From positions 139,198,553-139,262,552 of the forward strand of contig NC_133663.1 in NCBI RefSeq assembly GCF_037893015.1: a stretch of 64,000 bases of DNA, given 5' to 3'. The notes beneath the pieces were generated by a model, which had not been told where the DNA came from, did not search any database, and saw nothing but the letters and a program-made list of their open reading frames with translations. The translations under genes were made by a program, and so were the position numbers. Source of the stretch: Macrotis lagotis. Lineage: Eukaryota; Chordata; Mammalia; Peramelemorphia; Peramelidae. Every line of letters starts with the position of its first letter. Position 1 is the first letter of the stretch. Positions 1-11,339 of the stretch are shown one piece after another.

Positions 1-764
1 GATAAATTGACTTTCTGATCATATTTGCAATATTTTATTCCCTTAGTTCTTTATTTCTGCAAAAAAGAGAACAAGATTCATTTTCTCCTCTCTTCTTTAG
101 TATAAAACTGGATCATATGACTACAAAATTTTCAATTTTAATACCATTTTTTTTCCTTTTCAGTGACAAGAATGAATGCAAGAATGAAAAATCCTTTATT
201 AAATTTTTATCATATGTTAGTGTGCTAAATGTTGGGGGGAGGGGGAGATTTCAGTGGATAGGGTATTCAGGGGAGAAACCCTTTTCAAGACTGCTCATCT
301 ACCTTTGATATGCACCTTTCACCCAACTCTCTTTTGAGGTTCCAAGAAAGTGTAGTTTGCACAGTGGCCATACCTCAGTAGTAAAATTGTCACAGCTGAT
401 GGGGTGTAAATGGGCTGTAAAATCCTACCATGATTTGTATGGTAGTTATACCAAGTATGTGAAGACTCCCTGACAGAAAGGTCAGTGGAGAAGAATTTGT
501 GCCAGTGACCATGAAGGCTTCTGAAGAAGGAACTATGAAATACTTAAAAGCTTGGTCAGACATTGAAGATGCCAAGGTCTTCATCCATTGCACCTTAAAG
601 CTTTCCCAGACCTCCTAGCTTTTGTTTTTACCCTGGATTTTAATAACCCTGAAAGAGATAACGAGACCATTGACTTGTGCAACTCTCACTTTCATTCAAG
701 GGCAGATTAAGACTTCAACTTTGTGATGCAATTGGGACTCTTCTAAAACAAAGGCTGGACAACA
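1..764. other. No recognisable gene or clear repeat
   Basis: AT-rich sequence with only short chance ORFs. A stretch near 540-600 faintly resembles the middle of an RTE-tailed marsupial SINE, but it is too short to call. I see no promoter, splice-site series or conserved coding frame. Confidence 0.5.
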
Positions 765-865
765 ATAACAACTAAATGCTGGGGATAAAAATATAATAGA
801 CAGTCTCAGACCTCAAGAAGCTTATGTTCTAAAAGGGAAGAAAGCAACATAATGGGGAATTGGAC
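765..865 (-). repeat. L2-type LINE 3' fragment (old)
   Basis: The stretch reading GGGATAAAAATATAATAGAC followed by CTCAAGAAGCTTATGTTCTA matches, in antisense, the familiar L2 3' segment about tallying cargo sequence before its terminal repeat. It is diverged and short. It may continue downstream to about 1140, but I cannot align that part by eye. Confidence 0.4.
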
Positions 866-2224
866 TATAGAAGAGTATGTTGATCTTGGAAGTTATGGGT
901 TGAATAGTATCCAAAGAGCAATGAAGATACTCTTTTTAGAATCTATGTTAAGTTATCCTTCTTTTGATTACCCTTCTAAGATCAAGATTTGAGATTTGGT
1001 ACAATGATAGAATGAGCAGACCTAAGAAGTTTGAAGAAAAGAAGAGGGGAGAAATGTTACTTTCTAGCAATACCCAGAGTAGGAGTCTAAAAAGGACTTA
1101 GGGAGGATAGAAAAAGTCCATTTTGAGATGACAGAGGAGTCAAGGAGTTCTCTTGGCATTGGAGAGGAACAGAGTTTTCTTTTTTACTTTATGGGTAATG
1201 TTACTCCAAACTTTATAAAAATTACAACAAGTTATTTATTAAAAAATGAGAAAGATTTTGATAGAAAAAAGATCAAAGACAGAATTCTATATTACTACTA
1301 AAAGAACTTTAAAGATTTCTTTACTTTGGTCTATACAGATTTCTGAATTCAACTGAGGGAAATATTATATGGGTTGTACTTTTTCAACCTGTTCACTAGA
1401 ATATTTCAAAAGATTGTCTAGCATCTTGCCAAAATTAAGGTATATTGGGTTTATTGCAATTTCCTAATCTGATTTTGTAGCTGTCAAAAAAAGGAAATTA
1501 GGTTAGTTTGACAGGATGACTCATTGGAATCACAATTTTTGCCACATATTGAGGACTGGTCTATAGTTAAATTAATCTACTTTCTCTCCCTTATAAAAAT
1601 CAAGACCACATTGACCCAGTAATACATTTTTCTCTCCAATTGTGGAGTATTTCAAAAATGGTTAGGAGAATCTCAACAGTCTCCTAAAAGTTTTTAAGTG
1701 CCCTGAGAGGCCTTTAACCAGATCTGAGGCTTGAATTTATTTAGATAAGACAGGTGTCAATGTACCAACTCCTTTTATCTTGAGTTAACAATTTAGGGTA
1801 TATGTTTTACAATCTGAGCATCATTTCCTCAGAAGGGATAACAAAAAAAAATATGAGATGAGTAATTCAATATTTTCTCCATCATATATCAACATCATTC
1901 TATCTACATTAAAATCTAAATTGGTCTAAGATTCCTCTGTGCAGCTACATAGCTCTTTCTAGACAGTCAACTTCTACCCTTCTCCGACGAATTTTTTGTC
2001 AATATTTCATTAATGCTTTTGTAGAATTTTTTGCATAGGACATTCCAAGACTGTTAATGAAAAATCTTTCTAATGTCACATAGTAATATGAAATATGGTA
2101 ACAAAAATGAACAGTGTTTAGATAATGAGGATATGCTTTGTTTAATATAAAATATTTGATCATATTTTTATAAATCATTACACATGTATATGCACACATC
2201 ATAGTTAAATATTTATATGTCAAT
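866..2224. other. Unannotated AT-rich DNA
   Basis: No coding frame or young repeat seen. Some purine-rich stretches (about 1020-1140) could be further decayed L2 in antisense. Confidence 0.4.
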
Positions 2225-2345
2225 GTCTGTGTATGTGTGTATATATGTATATACTTAGAGGATAATACACACATATATATGGTCTATCTTTATACTTATA
2301 TATGTTTCTTCTATATAGATATAGAGATATTTCTATAGATAGGCA
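2225..2345. repeat. Degenerate TG/TA-rich simple sequence
   Basis: Alternating TGTG, TATATG and ATATAG motifs make a low-complexity tract directly upstream of the nested SINE pair. The ORF crossing it is an artefact of composition. Confidence 0.7.
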
Positions 2346-2360
2346 TCTTTTACATAGAAA

Positions 2361-2464
2361 TAACTAGATGGCACTTTGGATAGAGTGCTGGACCTGAATT
2401 CATAAAGACTCATGTTCCTGAGTTCAAATCTGACCTCAGATACTTACTAGCTATGTGACCTGGG
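2361..2464 (+). mobile_element. BovB-tailed marsupial SINE, 5' half (split by a nested SINE)
   Basis: The head reads AGATGGCACTTTGGATAGAG, then GAGTTCAAATCTGACCTCAG and ATGTGACCTGGG. It resumes at 2871 with the same TGTGACCTGGG, so the 5' and 3' halves belong to one element. This is a tRNA-derived core SINE. Confidence 0.85.
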
Positions 2465-2813
2465 AGGGTAGCTAGGTGGCAGAGTGGATAAAGCACTGGC
2501 CTTGGAGTCAGGAGGACAGGAATTTGAATCTAGTCTCAGACTCTTGACACTAACTAGCTATGTGATATTGGACAAGTCAATTAACCCTGACTGCCTCCAT
2601 TGAGGGCCATCTCCAGTCATCCTGATTCATATCTGATTACTAGATCCAGATGGTCCTGAAAGAGAAAGTAGTGATTTAACACAGTACCCCCTCACTCAAA
2701 TTAAATTCACATGCTTGTCATGGTATCACTTTCCTGCAATGTGATGTGGTGTGATGTGATGTGATGTGGTCTTCTTTGAAAATGAAGAACAAACATTATT
2801 ATCATCATCATCA

Positions 2814-2869
<56 letters not shown>

Positions 2870-2870
2870 G
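2465..2870 (+). mobile_element. RTE-tailed SINE inserted in another SINE
   Basis: A complete head (GGTAGCTAGGTGGCAGAGTG) is followed by the long RTE-type body (GGCCATCTCCAGTCATCCTG, TGGTCTTCTTTGAAAATGAA) and an (ATT)n tail. The 11-bp target duplication TGTGACCTGGG is exact at 2454-2464 and 2871-2881. The short run of TGATG repeats near 2740-2768 is an expansion of the element's own GATGTCATGGTC-type tail. Confidence 0.9.
2800..2870. repeat. (ATT)n microsatellite, tail of SINE
   Basis: Starts as ATC repeats and becomes a pure ATT array. It gives the poly-Ile and poly-Tyr pseudo-ORFs on the two strands, which are not genes. Confidence 0.97.
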
Positions 2871-3037
2871 TGTGACCTGGGCAAGTCATTACCCCTCTTT
2901 GACTCAGTACCTCAACTGTAAAATGACCTGGAGAAGGAATGGTTAAATACTCCAGTATCTCTGCCCTCCTCCAAAAAAAACCAAATAAGGTCACAAAAAG
3001 TCAGGTACAACTGAAATGGCTGAACAATAACAACAAT
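2871..3037 (+). mobile_element. BovB-tailed SINE, 3' half
   Basis: Continuation of the SINE at 2361: GGGCAAGTCATTACCCCTC, then AATGACCTGGAGAAGGAATGG and a tail ending in ACAATAACAACAA. The GGAGAAGGAA...ACTCCAGTATC segment is the complement of the BovB/RTE 3' end also used by ruminant tailed SINEs. Confidence 0.85.
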
Positions 3038-3539
3038 TCTCTACATAATGGTTATACTCCTCTAGATTGTAGACAAAGGAATTTTAGAGAACTTGTGAAA
3101 AGTGTTGTGACTTGAAGGAATAGACTGAACTGTGAAAGGAAAAACGATGCTGAATATTTTTGCTAAAACATGTACCTTATATTTATATCTTATCATTTCA
3201 AGGTAAAAAATAATATAAGACTTATAGATCAAAATAGTTCATTTAACATTTTTATGTATTTTCATTCAAGTGGTAAAGTCTTTTTTGAAAGGATCTATAG
3301 AGCACTTTCACTAGAACTTAATAAGCATTTTCTTGATTCTCTATAAAACGATATAAAAGAATTTCACTATATTTATATGGTAATTTGAACACATGCAAGA
3401 GCTGAAAAGGTAATTTAAGGAATAGTAACTTATAAGAGAATAAATTTTGACTAGAAAACTGAAAGGTTTTCCCTTCTTGTCTCTCCTTTAATTTCTCTAT
3501 AATTAAGATCACTTTATTTCACAATAGAGATATCTTAAA
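3038..3539. other. Unannotated AT-rich DNA
   Basis: No repeat or gene signal that I can support. Confidence 0.4.
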
Positions 3540-3830
3540 AACCTTACTTTTATTACTTCCCAATGGAATTTTGCACTACAGGCAAAACAACTTATTGCCT
3601 ACTTTGTCTTTTGATACTTGCACATATAAATTCCATCACCTGAAATATTCTCAATGTTTCTCCCTGAAAATATTTATCTACTCCCCCCACTTTTTTTTGG
3701 CAACATCTGGCTCAACATTTTTCTTCACCAAAAAGAGTTTCTAATGCCTCCAGTCCACCATCACTTTGGTCACTCTTCTTGTGTAAGTCAATTTTGCCCT
3801 TAACTAAGTGGTTTAGACAGTATTAATATT
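3540..3830 (+). repeat. L2-type LINE fragment (probable)
   Basis: Contains in order the L2-like motifs TACTTGCACATATAAATTCC, CCATCACCTGAAATATTCTC and TCTAATGCCTCCAGTCCACC. Strongly diverged, so this is an ancient copy. Confidence 0.4.
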
Positions 3831-4124
3831 CTTTCTAAGCATTCTTAAATCATTTCACACTATATTAAGTCAATATCCAAAACAGAAACTACAGCAGGTT
3901 TGAAGTCTCCCATATATACTCATTCTTCTTACTAATTAAGTTAACTGTGTTTATTAAGGAAAAAACAAAACAAACAAACAAAAAACCTCCCAGGGCAGGA
4001 TACGTTAATATATCTCCAATCAGAGCTCACAAAAAAAATCTTATTCATCAACTTTCATGCCTCTTGTAGAAGTGAGATATTTTACATGTATCATTTCATA
4101 TCATTTGCAACAGCCTATAGAGAT
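3831..4124. other. Unannotated AT-rich DNA
   Basis: Contains a short A-rich AAAC repeat (3960-3985). Nothing else supported. Confidence 0.4.
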
Positions 4125-4198
4125 ATGTGTGTATAAATACATATACACATGTATGTATTTATACACATATATGCATGGGGAGTGTATATATTTTTTAT

Positions 4199-4235
<37 letters not shown>

Positions 4236-4280
4236 GATATAGATATATATATATATACATACATACATACATATATATGA
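4125..4280. repeat. Compound TATG / (CA)n / (TA)n microsatellite
   Basis: ATACATATACACATG-type repeats, then a pure CA block (about 4198-4222), then TATATA with ATAC units. The reading frames across it are simple-sequence artefacts. Confidence 0.95.
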
Positions 4281-5929
4281 AGAATCAGTGATTTTCTTTC
4301 TATCTCCAGGAATAATGCCAGTAACAAGTATTGTATATTTTACCTGACAAGTTCAATTGTTTTCTGTGTCAAAAGAAACAATCAGTTAATGGATAACTGT
4401 CTGGTGATGAGTATCTCCAATATTCTTGGCTCATATTTGCACAACAGTGATATATTTTGTGGTCACTCAGCACTTACAGTCATTCCAGTTTGGCAGTGTC
4501 AGGTGTCACTTATATTCTTCTGACCTGGCCTTTAAGAATCCAGTGCAATCTCCTGCCATTATGAGCTATTGATTTTATTAGTGAAGGGTAAGGTGAGAAT
4601 TCTTTTCTCCAAATTCAAACAAAAAGGATAAAAGGAAGAAAGGAAAGAATGAAGGAAGAAAGAAAGGAAGAAGAATCAGAGGAGTTGTGATTTTCCTAGG
4701 ATCAAACAGATAATATGCAACTTACATATAACATTCCTAGGCCATTTTTATTTCATATACAGTAATATTTTTCACTGTATCATAATTCCAAAACTAGTAT
4801 ATCCTAATGAGTTATTGCACTGGGACAAAAAACAATGCAGTTGTATATAATAGCATCAGAAACGCACATTGATGAAGTAAAGAAAGAATTTTTCTTCTTA
4901 ATTCAATTCTTGTTCCTGTTCATCTTTATTTACAAACCAATGGGAAAGATTTATAGAGATGAGGTGGACTTTATAGGCCCAGCTTAGATATTGCTCTTCT
5001 GAATAAATTGTGGCAGAGTCTCAGAAATGGGTGTGGGATGTAATAGAAAATGAAATAAATTTTCTAATCCTAAAACAAGATAACTCTCTTGGAAAATGGA
5101 CTTCAAATCAGCAATAGACATAGTTAAAAATTCCTGCTTAATTACTGCTTAATAAATATTGATTGATTCTTAGCCTGAAGAAGTCTGGCTAGTTTTTATT
5201 GGCTTTCTGGTTTGGTATGGTGCCTCTAGGCCTCATTCACATTATACCAAAAGAGATCAGCCTGACCTCATAGATAGGCTTTTTAGCTTGAAACCAGATT
5301 CAGAAGAGGCAAACAAGAAATGAGCTCCGTGGACAGAGTCTCTTAGTTAAGCAGATGTACCTATCAGAAGATGGTGGTGTATGAAACACAAATGATATTA
5401 CTAGAAGATAGCAGAAGTATGAATTTCCCTGCCATTTGTGTACTCTCTTTTACTGGCTATGTGTTAAATATTGAGAGTGTATCTTATTTGCCTTATTTGA
5501 TATCCTATTTGATATTTCTTGTTCTATATTTGCCTTGCTTTTTGATCAAAAAGCTTTCATGTTGAACAAATATGTTCTCTACTTACTAGTAAGAATAAGC
5601 ATCATGATGAAAGCTCCTGAATTTTGTTTGTTTTTTTAGTGACAGATGAACTACAGAATAATTTGAATAATAATTTTCCTGGGGACCCCTAAAATGACAG
5701 AACTTGCTCCAGGTTATAGGTGTTATAGACAACCTCTGCCATCACAGTTAGAAGAAAGTAGAAATGAAAAAGGGTAGAAATAGTAATGGAATGCTTCATT
5801 AAGATGGGTTTAAATTCAGATAAACTAAAGAGTTATATCTAGTCATATTTCCTGTTCTATGATTTCCAACTTCCAAGTGCTATTTATTCTGTCTTAAAAG
5901 AATTTTTCACATTCTTTTTCTCTCTCTCT
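4281..5929. other. Unannotated stretch with a GA-rich patch
   Basis: A purine-rich GGAAGAAA patch lies at about 4628-4675, and a short L2-like end (GCTTAATAAATATTGATTGA) at about 5146-5167. No coding exon recognised. Confidence 0.45.
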
Positions 5930-6057
5930 ACTTACAGCCTGTTTCAATTCCTTAGGCCTAATCACCATTCCTCTTTTTCAATTCATTTGTTCACATAGCT
6001 TACAAAATAATCTTCTAAAGGCACTCATACGGTTTTAGAGTTAAATTTAAATGTAAC
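5930..6057 (+). repeat. L2 LINE fragment, 5' piece
   Basis: CACATAGCTTACAAAATAAT and TCTTCTAAAGGCACTCATAC correspond to the L2 segment before its bound-for-MIR interruption. It continues after the MIR insertion at about 6241. Confidence 0.5.
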
Positions 6058-6240
6058 CTGTGAGGTTTTTTTGAATGCCCCCTTCATTTTCAGAGAAGGA
6101 AACCAAGACCTACAGAGGTTAAATGACTTTCACCAAGTCATACAACTAGAAAAGTAAATGTCCAAACTTAAATGCAAACCTAGGTCCTTTAACTTCAAAT
6201 CAAAGGCTCTTCCTTTTAAACTTTATTTTTATGCTATCAT
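6058..6240 (-). repeat. MIR-like core SINE inside L2
   Basis: GAGGTTAAATGACTTTCACC and CAAGTCATACAACTAGAAAA are the antisense MIR core (GTTAAGTGACTTGCCCAAGG-like). Flanked on both sides by L2-like sequence, so it looks like an insertion into L2, both ancient. Confidence 0.6.
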
Positions 6241-6810
6241 TTCTTTACTTAAAAAACAAAACAAAACATTGTTTCCCTCATTACCCTAGGATAAAAAATG
6301 GCAGTTTTTTAGTTTATCATTTAGGTTTCTCCATAATCTGAGAAAAATTTATCATTCCAGTGATATTTTCTATTGCCTCCCCCCACAATGTTTACATCAT
6401 TTATAAGTAAGATATTCCTCCAAAGTGTTCCCCACAGGCAAAAATCATTTCTCATCTTTGTGCATTCATACATGTTGTCCCCTATTTTAGTAGACCATTA
6501 TTGTTATTACTTCTGAGAGCTTATCTTTGTTCAAGACCCAGATAAGGTATTACTTTCTCCATGACTACTTCCCTGATCCCTGTAACTGAAAACTTTCTTT
6601 TCATTATATATAAAAAAAATTTCTAGTGCATCTCTTCCCACTTTCATTCTATGCCTTGTATTATACATATCTAGACATATGTTGAATCCTGTTCTCTTTT
6701 CTCTCTTATTAGAAGTTCCTCAAAGTCAGGGACTGGCATTTTATTCTTTGAAACCCCAGATACTTACATATAGATGGTGACCTCTAAATATTGCTGAATA
6801 GAATTAGAAA
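6241..6810 (+). repeat. L2 LINE 3' end
   Basis: Motifs in L2 order: CAAGACCCAGATAAGGTATT, CTCCATGACTACTTCCCTGA, TTCCTCAAAGTCAGGGACTG and AATATTGCTGAATAG at the terminus. Confidence 0.7.
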
Positions 6811-6869
6811 ATAACATTACCATTGATTATCCAATGTTGTATACAGATTTTGTTGAAAAGACAACTATT

Positions 6870-7025
6870 GGGGGCGTCTAGGTGGCGTAGTGGATAAAGC
6901 ACCAGCCTTGGAGTCAGGAGTACCTGGGTACAAATCCGTGTGAGACACTTGATAATTACCTAGCTGTGTGGCCTTGGGCAAGCCACTTAACCCCATTTGC
7001 CTTGCAAAAACCTAAAAAAAAAAAG
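6870..7025 (+). mobile_element. tRNA-derived marsupial SINE (WSINE1-like), full length
   Basis: Head GGGGGCGTCTAGGTGGCGTA, body GCACCAGCCTTGGAGTCAGG, tail CCCCATTTGCCTTGCAAAAA plus A-run. A target duplication AAAAGACAACTATT is visible just before (6856-6869) and just after (7027-7040), so both ends are certain and the insertion is young. Confidence 0.95.
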
Positions 7026-7129
7026 AAAAAGACAACTATTTTTTCTTCTTACACATAAACTTTATTTTGTATTTTATGTTTATATTATTCAATTTTGCTT
7101 GTGATGCTTTCTTCAATCACAAATATATA

Positions 7130-7275
7130 TTTTTTAACATTTTAATTTTTAAAAAAACTGATTGAAAAATATTGCAAGAGCAAAAACATGTTTGTTAGGA
7201 TCCTCTACACTCTTCTACCCCCTAAAAACTCTGGAATTTTTAAATGTAAACCACCTTAAAAAAAAAAAAAAAGAT
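7130..7275 (-). repeat. Possible L1 3'-end remnant
   Basis: A/T-rich with poly-A and TTTTTAACATTTTAATTTTT. It resembles antisense L1 3' tails seen elsewhere in the window but is too short and degraded for certainty. Confidence 0.25.
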
Positions 7276-7324
7276 GTACATGTTTAGCTATACCCTGAGC
7301 TTCCCTCAGGTACTTTTAAAATTT

Positions 7325-7440
7325 TGATTCTAGATGACTCCTCAGACTTAGTTTCCTGTCTTGTAACATTAGTTATGGATGTTATAAGAATTAAATGGAA
7401 TAATATATGTTAAGTACTTTGTAAAAATAAATGTCTCTCA
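7325..7440 (+). repeat. MIR-like SINE 3' part
   Basis: CTCCTCAGACTTAGTTTCCT followed by AAGAATTAAATGGAATAATA and AAGTACTTTGTAAAAATAAA is the sense MIR 3' core. Diverged. Confidence 0.65.
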
Positions 7441-7715
7441 TTCACTAACTCAACTACATATCTATCTCAGGAGTGCAGAGATTATATTCCACTCAAGATT
7501 TGTCTTAAGCGAAGTTCAAGTTTAAGTAATTAACTCAGCATCAACTGCCATAAAATATATTTTGGATTATATATTAGGAAAATAATCATTACTCCAAACT
7601 CATACATGGAGAGAAGAATCTCTTTCTCGCACAACTCCTCCTGACCTCCTTTGTCATTTTCACTACAAGCACAGGATAGTCACTGGCATCAGTTGGCACA
7701 GAGGAAAGGTTTGCC

Positions 7716-7854
7716 TATAAATAAAGCTGGAAGAGGTTGCTTGGCCTTAGAAATTCTGCCCATGACCAGTCTTCTTGTCATTCTCTCCTCAATCCTTCCA
7801 GCTGATTCTCAGCCAGTTCAACCCAGTGTTCCAAAAACAGCTAGTGAAGAATGA
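7716..7854 (+). promoter_or_regulatory. TATA box followed by a short signal-peptide-like ORF (speculative)
   Basis: TATAAATA at 7716-7723 is followed about 40 bp later by an ATG (7762). The ATG opens a 30-codon frame with a hydrophobic start (MTSLLVILSSIL, then ADSQPVQPS) that stops with TGA at 7852-7854. A GTATGT splice-donor-like site follows at about 7864, but it is beyond the stop, so the frame would not run into a next exon. The layout looks like a first exon of a small secreted protein or a fossil of one. The signals are short and could arise by chance, and I recognise no family. Confidence 0.15.
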
Positions 7855-9189
7855 CAGTGAAAGGTATGTATATTTTATATTTCCCCTTTAATAAACTGAA
7901 TGGAAATAGGATTATATTGTGTTAACACCATCAGCAGACTGCTCCTCATTTATACAAAATCAGTCACCATGAAGCCTCCAAATCTTAAAAATTAAAGTTA
8001 TAATAAGGATAATGCTATAGAAGATAAAGAAAATTCATACATAATCAAAACTTCTCAATGAGAATCTGTCATGGAGTCAAATGAATGAGAAAAACACATG
8101 CTTAGAGAAAATCCCAACTTTGCATTGTAAACTTTGTGAGCATTGATCCCTTTCAGTGCATTGTGCAACACATGAAGCTACTTTTTCTGCTGGGTGTCTC
8201 TTTTTGGACCCCCATCACTCTATTACTGGGTGATTATTCTTCTTTGCTCTAAAACATATGAAATAGTGTCTAGTGCTTCAGTTCAAGTCAACCTGAAAAA
8301 AAAAAAAGAAACTGCCAAGAGTGCTGAGAAGAGTGTTACATTGTAATAGTGATAAACAGTTACCTTTAAAACAGAGAATTGAAAATCTCCTCAGATGGCT
8401 GCTCTGGATTTGGCACTCAAACCACTACTCAACAAGATGCTTACTCATTCAAATAAGCTCCTAAATTATGATAATAATGGCAGGCAGTTTCAAAACCTGT
8501 TTTTCCCCTGTAACCTTTCCCTTTCAAAGAGCAGGAAGGAGAGAGCAACAAGGAACTAAAAAAAGGTTTCATCTTTCTGAAATTGTAGATGGAGTTGAAG
8601 GGCCTCAGAGTTAGTTCTTTTCCAATGAGCAAGTTCTCCAGGTTTTACTTCAGCCACTCATTAGACCAACACTTCCCTTCCAATTAGCATGCTTCAAATT
8701 TTATCCGCTAAAACTTTCTTTTTAGCTCTTTTTCTGAAGGATCCCACTTAACTCCCTTCTGGGTTCTTTACCAGTTCTTTATCGTTTCAAATCAGAACCT
8801 CTTGGTACTAAGAGTCATCTTTCCTTTAAGATGTAAATTAATTCCCCAAATTTAGCTTTTAGTAATGAAATCAAAATTCCTCATTTACTATTTCCAAACT
8901 CTCCAATTTTAATTGACCATTTTGTGAATTTAAATCTTTTACACTCTAAAAATAATCATATTCAAGTGAGCTAAAGAACCACTGAAGCCTCTGTTATTTA
9001 TTTCTTTGACCTCAAAGAATTTGAGTCCATTCATCTGAGCAGTTCTCTATTCTTGAACTCCTTAGAATCTGCATCTTTTTAAAATGTATTTTTTATTCTG
9101 AAATTAAATACTAAAAAAGATCATTTCCATACACATATCAGAATATACAAAGATTCCTTATGAAGATAACATGTGTGAATATGTTGAAA
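7855..9189. other. Unannotated AT-rich DNA
   Basis: Nothing supported. The short predicted ORFs here have no recognisable domain. Confidence 0.4.
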
Positions 9190-9320
9190 AAGTGGGTATT
9201 ATCACCCCAATTTTACACTTGAATACATTGTGTCTCAGAGACCTTCTCTGAGTTACCTAAAATCATAAACTCTCCAGTGACAGAACCAATATCAGAATTT
9301 TGTACTAATATAGTTATATT
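9190..9320 (-). repeat. MIR-like SINE fragment
   Basis: ATTATCACCCCAATTTTACA, CTCAGAGACCTTCTCTGAGT and AAAATCATAAACTCTCCAGT follow the antisense MIR core order. Confidence 0.5.
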
Positions 9321-9414
9321 CTTATTCATTGGTAGTGATAGTCACTAGTAATGAAGACTATTAATCTGTACCCAGAAGCAATGCCCTGTGCCCCAGAATC
9401 TTGCCCTGATCATA

Positions 9415-9485
9415 GATATGTAAATATGCATATTTATATGTATATGCATATATATGTATCTATGTATATTTATATATATGCTTAT
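9415..9485. repeat. TATG/TATA microsatellite
   Basis: Imperfect TATATG repeats. Confidence 0.85.
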
Positions 9486-9944
9486 ATCTCTTAGTATTTG
9501 AGATCCTTGAGATTATTTATTCTATTATGAAAGTCCCAGATTTACTAGAAGTTTTTATTAAATACTAATAATATACTTGACTAATTCAGAAATCTCACGA
9601 GACTTCAATAAGGACAAAGTATTTTAATTGATTTCAGTAAGTTTAATTATTAGGAAACATAGAAGTAATAGAAATCTCAATGCAGAATTGCATATCCATC
9701 TGGGATATTATTGTTATTATTGGGACAAAATTTTCTTTCATTAAAATTAATAAAATCTTATGTGATTTATATTATTTGTATTTATTTCACCATTTTATTC
9801 ACAACTTTTGATATGGGTATATACTAAAAGCTAAATTTGGCTATAGAACCTCTTTACTGGCCTTTTAAAATATATTAAATAATAACTAAAAATATCAGTT
9901 TATATCTGATGAATATCTGATGAACTGATGGTGTTTGTCCTTTG
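9486..9944. other. Unannotated AT-rich DNA
   Basis: No gene or repeat supported. Confidence 0.4.
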
Positions 9945-10245
9945 TTCTCAAAGACTATCATGATGTCTGGGAAGTGATACCATGAAAAGCACATGAATTA
10001 GATTTGAGTGAGGAGGTGTTATACTAAGTCACTAGCCTCACTTTCTCCTCCAGAGCCATCTGGAATGATCAGACATGAATCAGGATGACTGGAGATGGCC
10101 CTGGATATGAGGCAATCACGGTTAAATGACTTGCCCAAGATCACACAACAAATAAGTGTCAAGTGTCTGTGGTTAGATTCAAACTCTCAACCTTCGGATT
10201 ACAAGGCCAGTGCTCTATCCATGGAACTACCTAGCTGCCCATCTA
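9945..10245 (-). mobile_element. RTE-tailed SINE, near full length
   Basis: Read on the minus strand: head GGGCAGCTAGGTAGTTCCAT, tRNA-like body, GGCCATCTCCAGTCATCCTG, then the RTE-type tail (antisense TTTGTCCTTTGTTCTCAAAG). About 300 bp. Same family as 2465-2870 and 30318-30605. Confidence 0.9.
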
Positions 10246-10795
10246 TTAATCAGAGAGCGCCGGATAGGGAATTAGGAGAATGAAATATAGGATCTTTATT
10301 TTTCTTTTTGATAATGACAACCTAGATATCCAATTGATTGGGGGGCGGGGGCGGGGATAATTTCAGTTGACACTAATTCATTGCTTCTCTTTCCAGGTCA
10401 AAGGAACATCATAAAATTCAACTAAAGAAATAGATTTTTCAGTTTCATACACATTACAGAATAGTCCTCTGAGAGTATTCTTTGATTTTGGGATAGTATT
10501 TCTCCTATTTCTTGAAGTAGCAGGTAAATCAGGAAATAATCACAAGAGGCCATGGTACAATTTGACAAGTTCTGCCTCACCAGATAGGTGCACAAGGAAG
10601 AATCAATTTGTAAGGGGATCATATAAGATTGTTTTTAATTCGACAAGCCCTTAAGCTAATAACTAAATAATCAGCTTCTGCATGACCATAAATTAATTAA
10701 CTTTAGAAAAAGTCATTAATAATTTGATCATGTTGACATTTTTCTTGCTATCTGTACTCATCTTCTTAGGTATTAACAACAATCTATTCTGGGTA
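10246..10795. other. Unannotated DNA
   Basis: A G-rich run at 10340-10357 is notable only as simple sequence. Nothing else recognised. Confidence 0.4.
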
Positions 10796-10849
10796 ACCAG
10801 GATTGCCTTTCTTCCATTGTATGTTCTTTAAGGATAAGGGATATTCAAG

Positions 10850-10902
<53 letters not shown>

Positions 10903-10975
10903 TTCTCCTGTGCCTAGCACATTGCCTGACACGCATTAGGTGCTTAATAAATCTTGATGAACTTAATAGAATTCA
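10796..10975 (+). repeat. L2 LINE 3' end split by a TG repeat
   Basis: GTATGTTCTTTAAGGATAAG is separated by the microsatellite from CTGTGCCTAGCACATTGCCT and TGCTTAATAAATCTTGATGA, which is the L2 terminus. Confidence 0.75.
10850..10900. repeat. (TA)n(TG)n microsatellite
   Basis: Pure TA then TG dinucleotides, ending in GTATGTATGTAT. It has grown inside the L2 copy. Confidence 0.97.
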
Positions 10976-11339
10976 ATTAACTGAAATACTTACCTAATGA
11001 GGATCTATTTATAAAGTCCCAGGAACTTGCTTCTAGGTTTAAGTGGGCATTAAAGGCTGAGCCTGACTAAGCAATAACTTGGTATTTTGATTCACTATTG
11101 AATCAGAACGAGACACTTGAAACTAATTCTACAGTTATCAAAAGGACATAGGTCAACCCTGAGAACAGTCCAAATTAATTCAGGTGAATGAGGCTGTTAA
11201 ACATTATGATCCCCCAGACAAACTTCTGACCTCAAGTTCTTTAGGTTGCTTTGCACTCAGTTGTTAAAGAAGTGATATCAACAATTTGACAATTTCAAGA
11301 AATGTTTAAAAAACTTTCTAGGGAAAACTAGCCCAATTG

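Noticed and set aside
2401..2450. tRNA genes suggested by SINE heads (GAGTTCAAATC box-B-like motif)
   Set aside because: Each occurrence is within a SINE with the typical body and tail, and no cloverleaf with an acceptor stem can be formed from the visible text.
2707..2994. Open frames rich in Ile or Tyr on both strands
   Set aside because: They are produced by the (ATT)n tail of a SINE.
4198..4222. CA arrays here and at 10850, 40196, 42428 and 51964 considered as regulatory elements
   Set aside because: Ordinary dinucleotide microsatellites with no associated promoter or gene in view.
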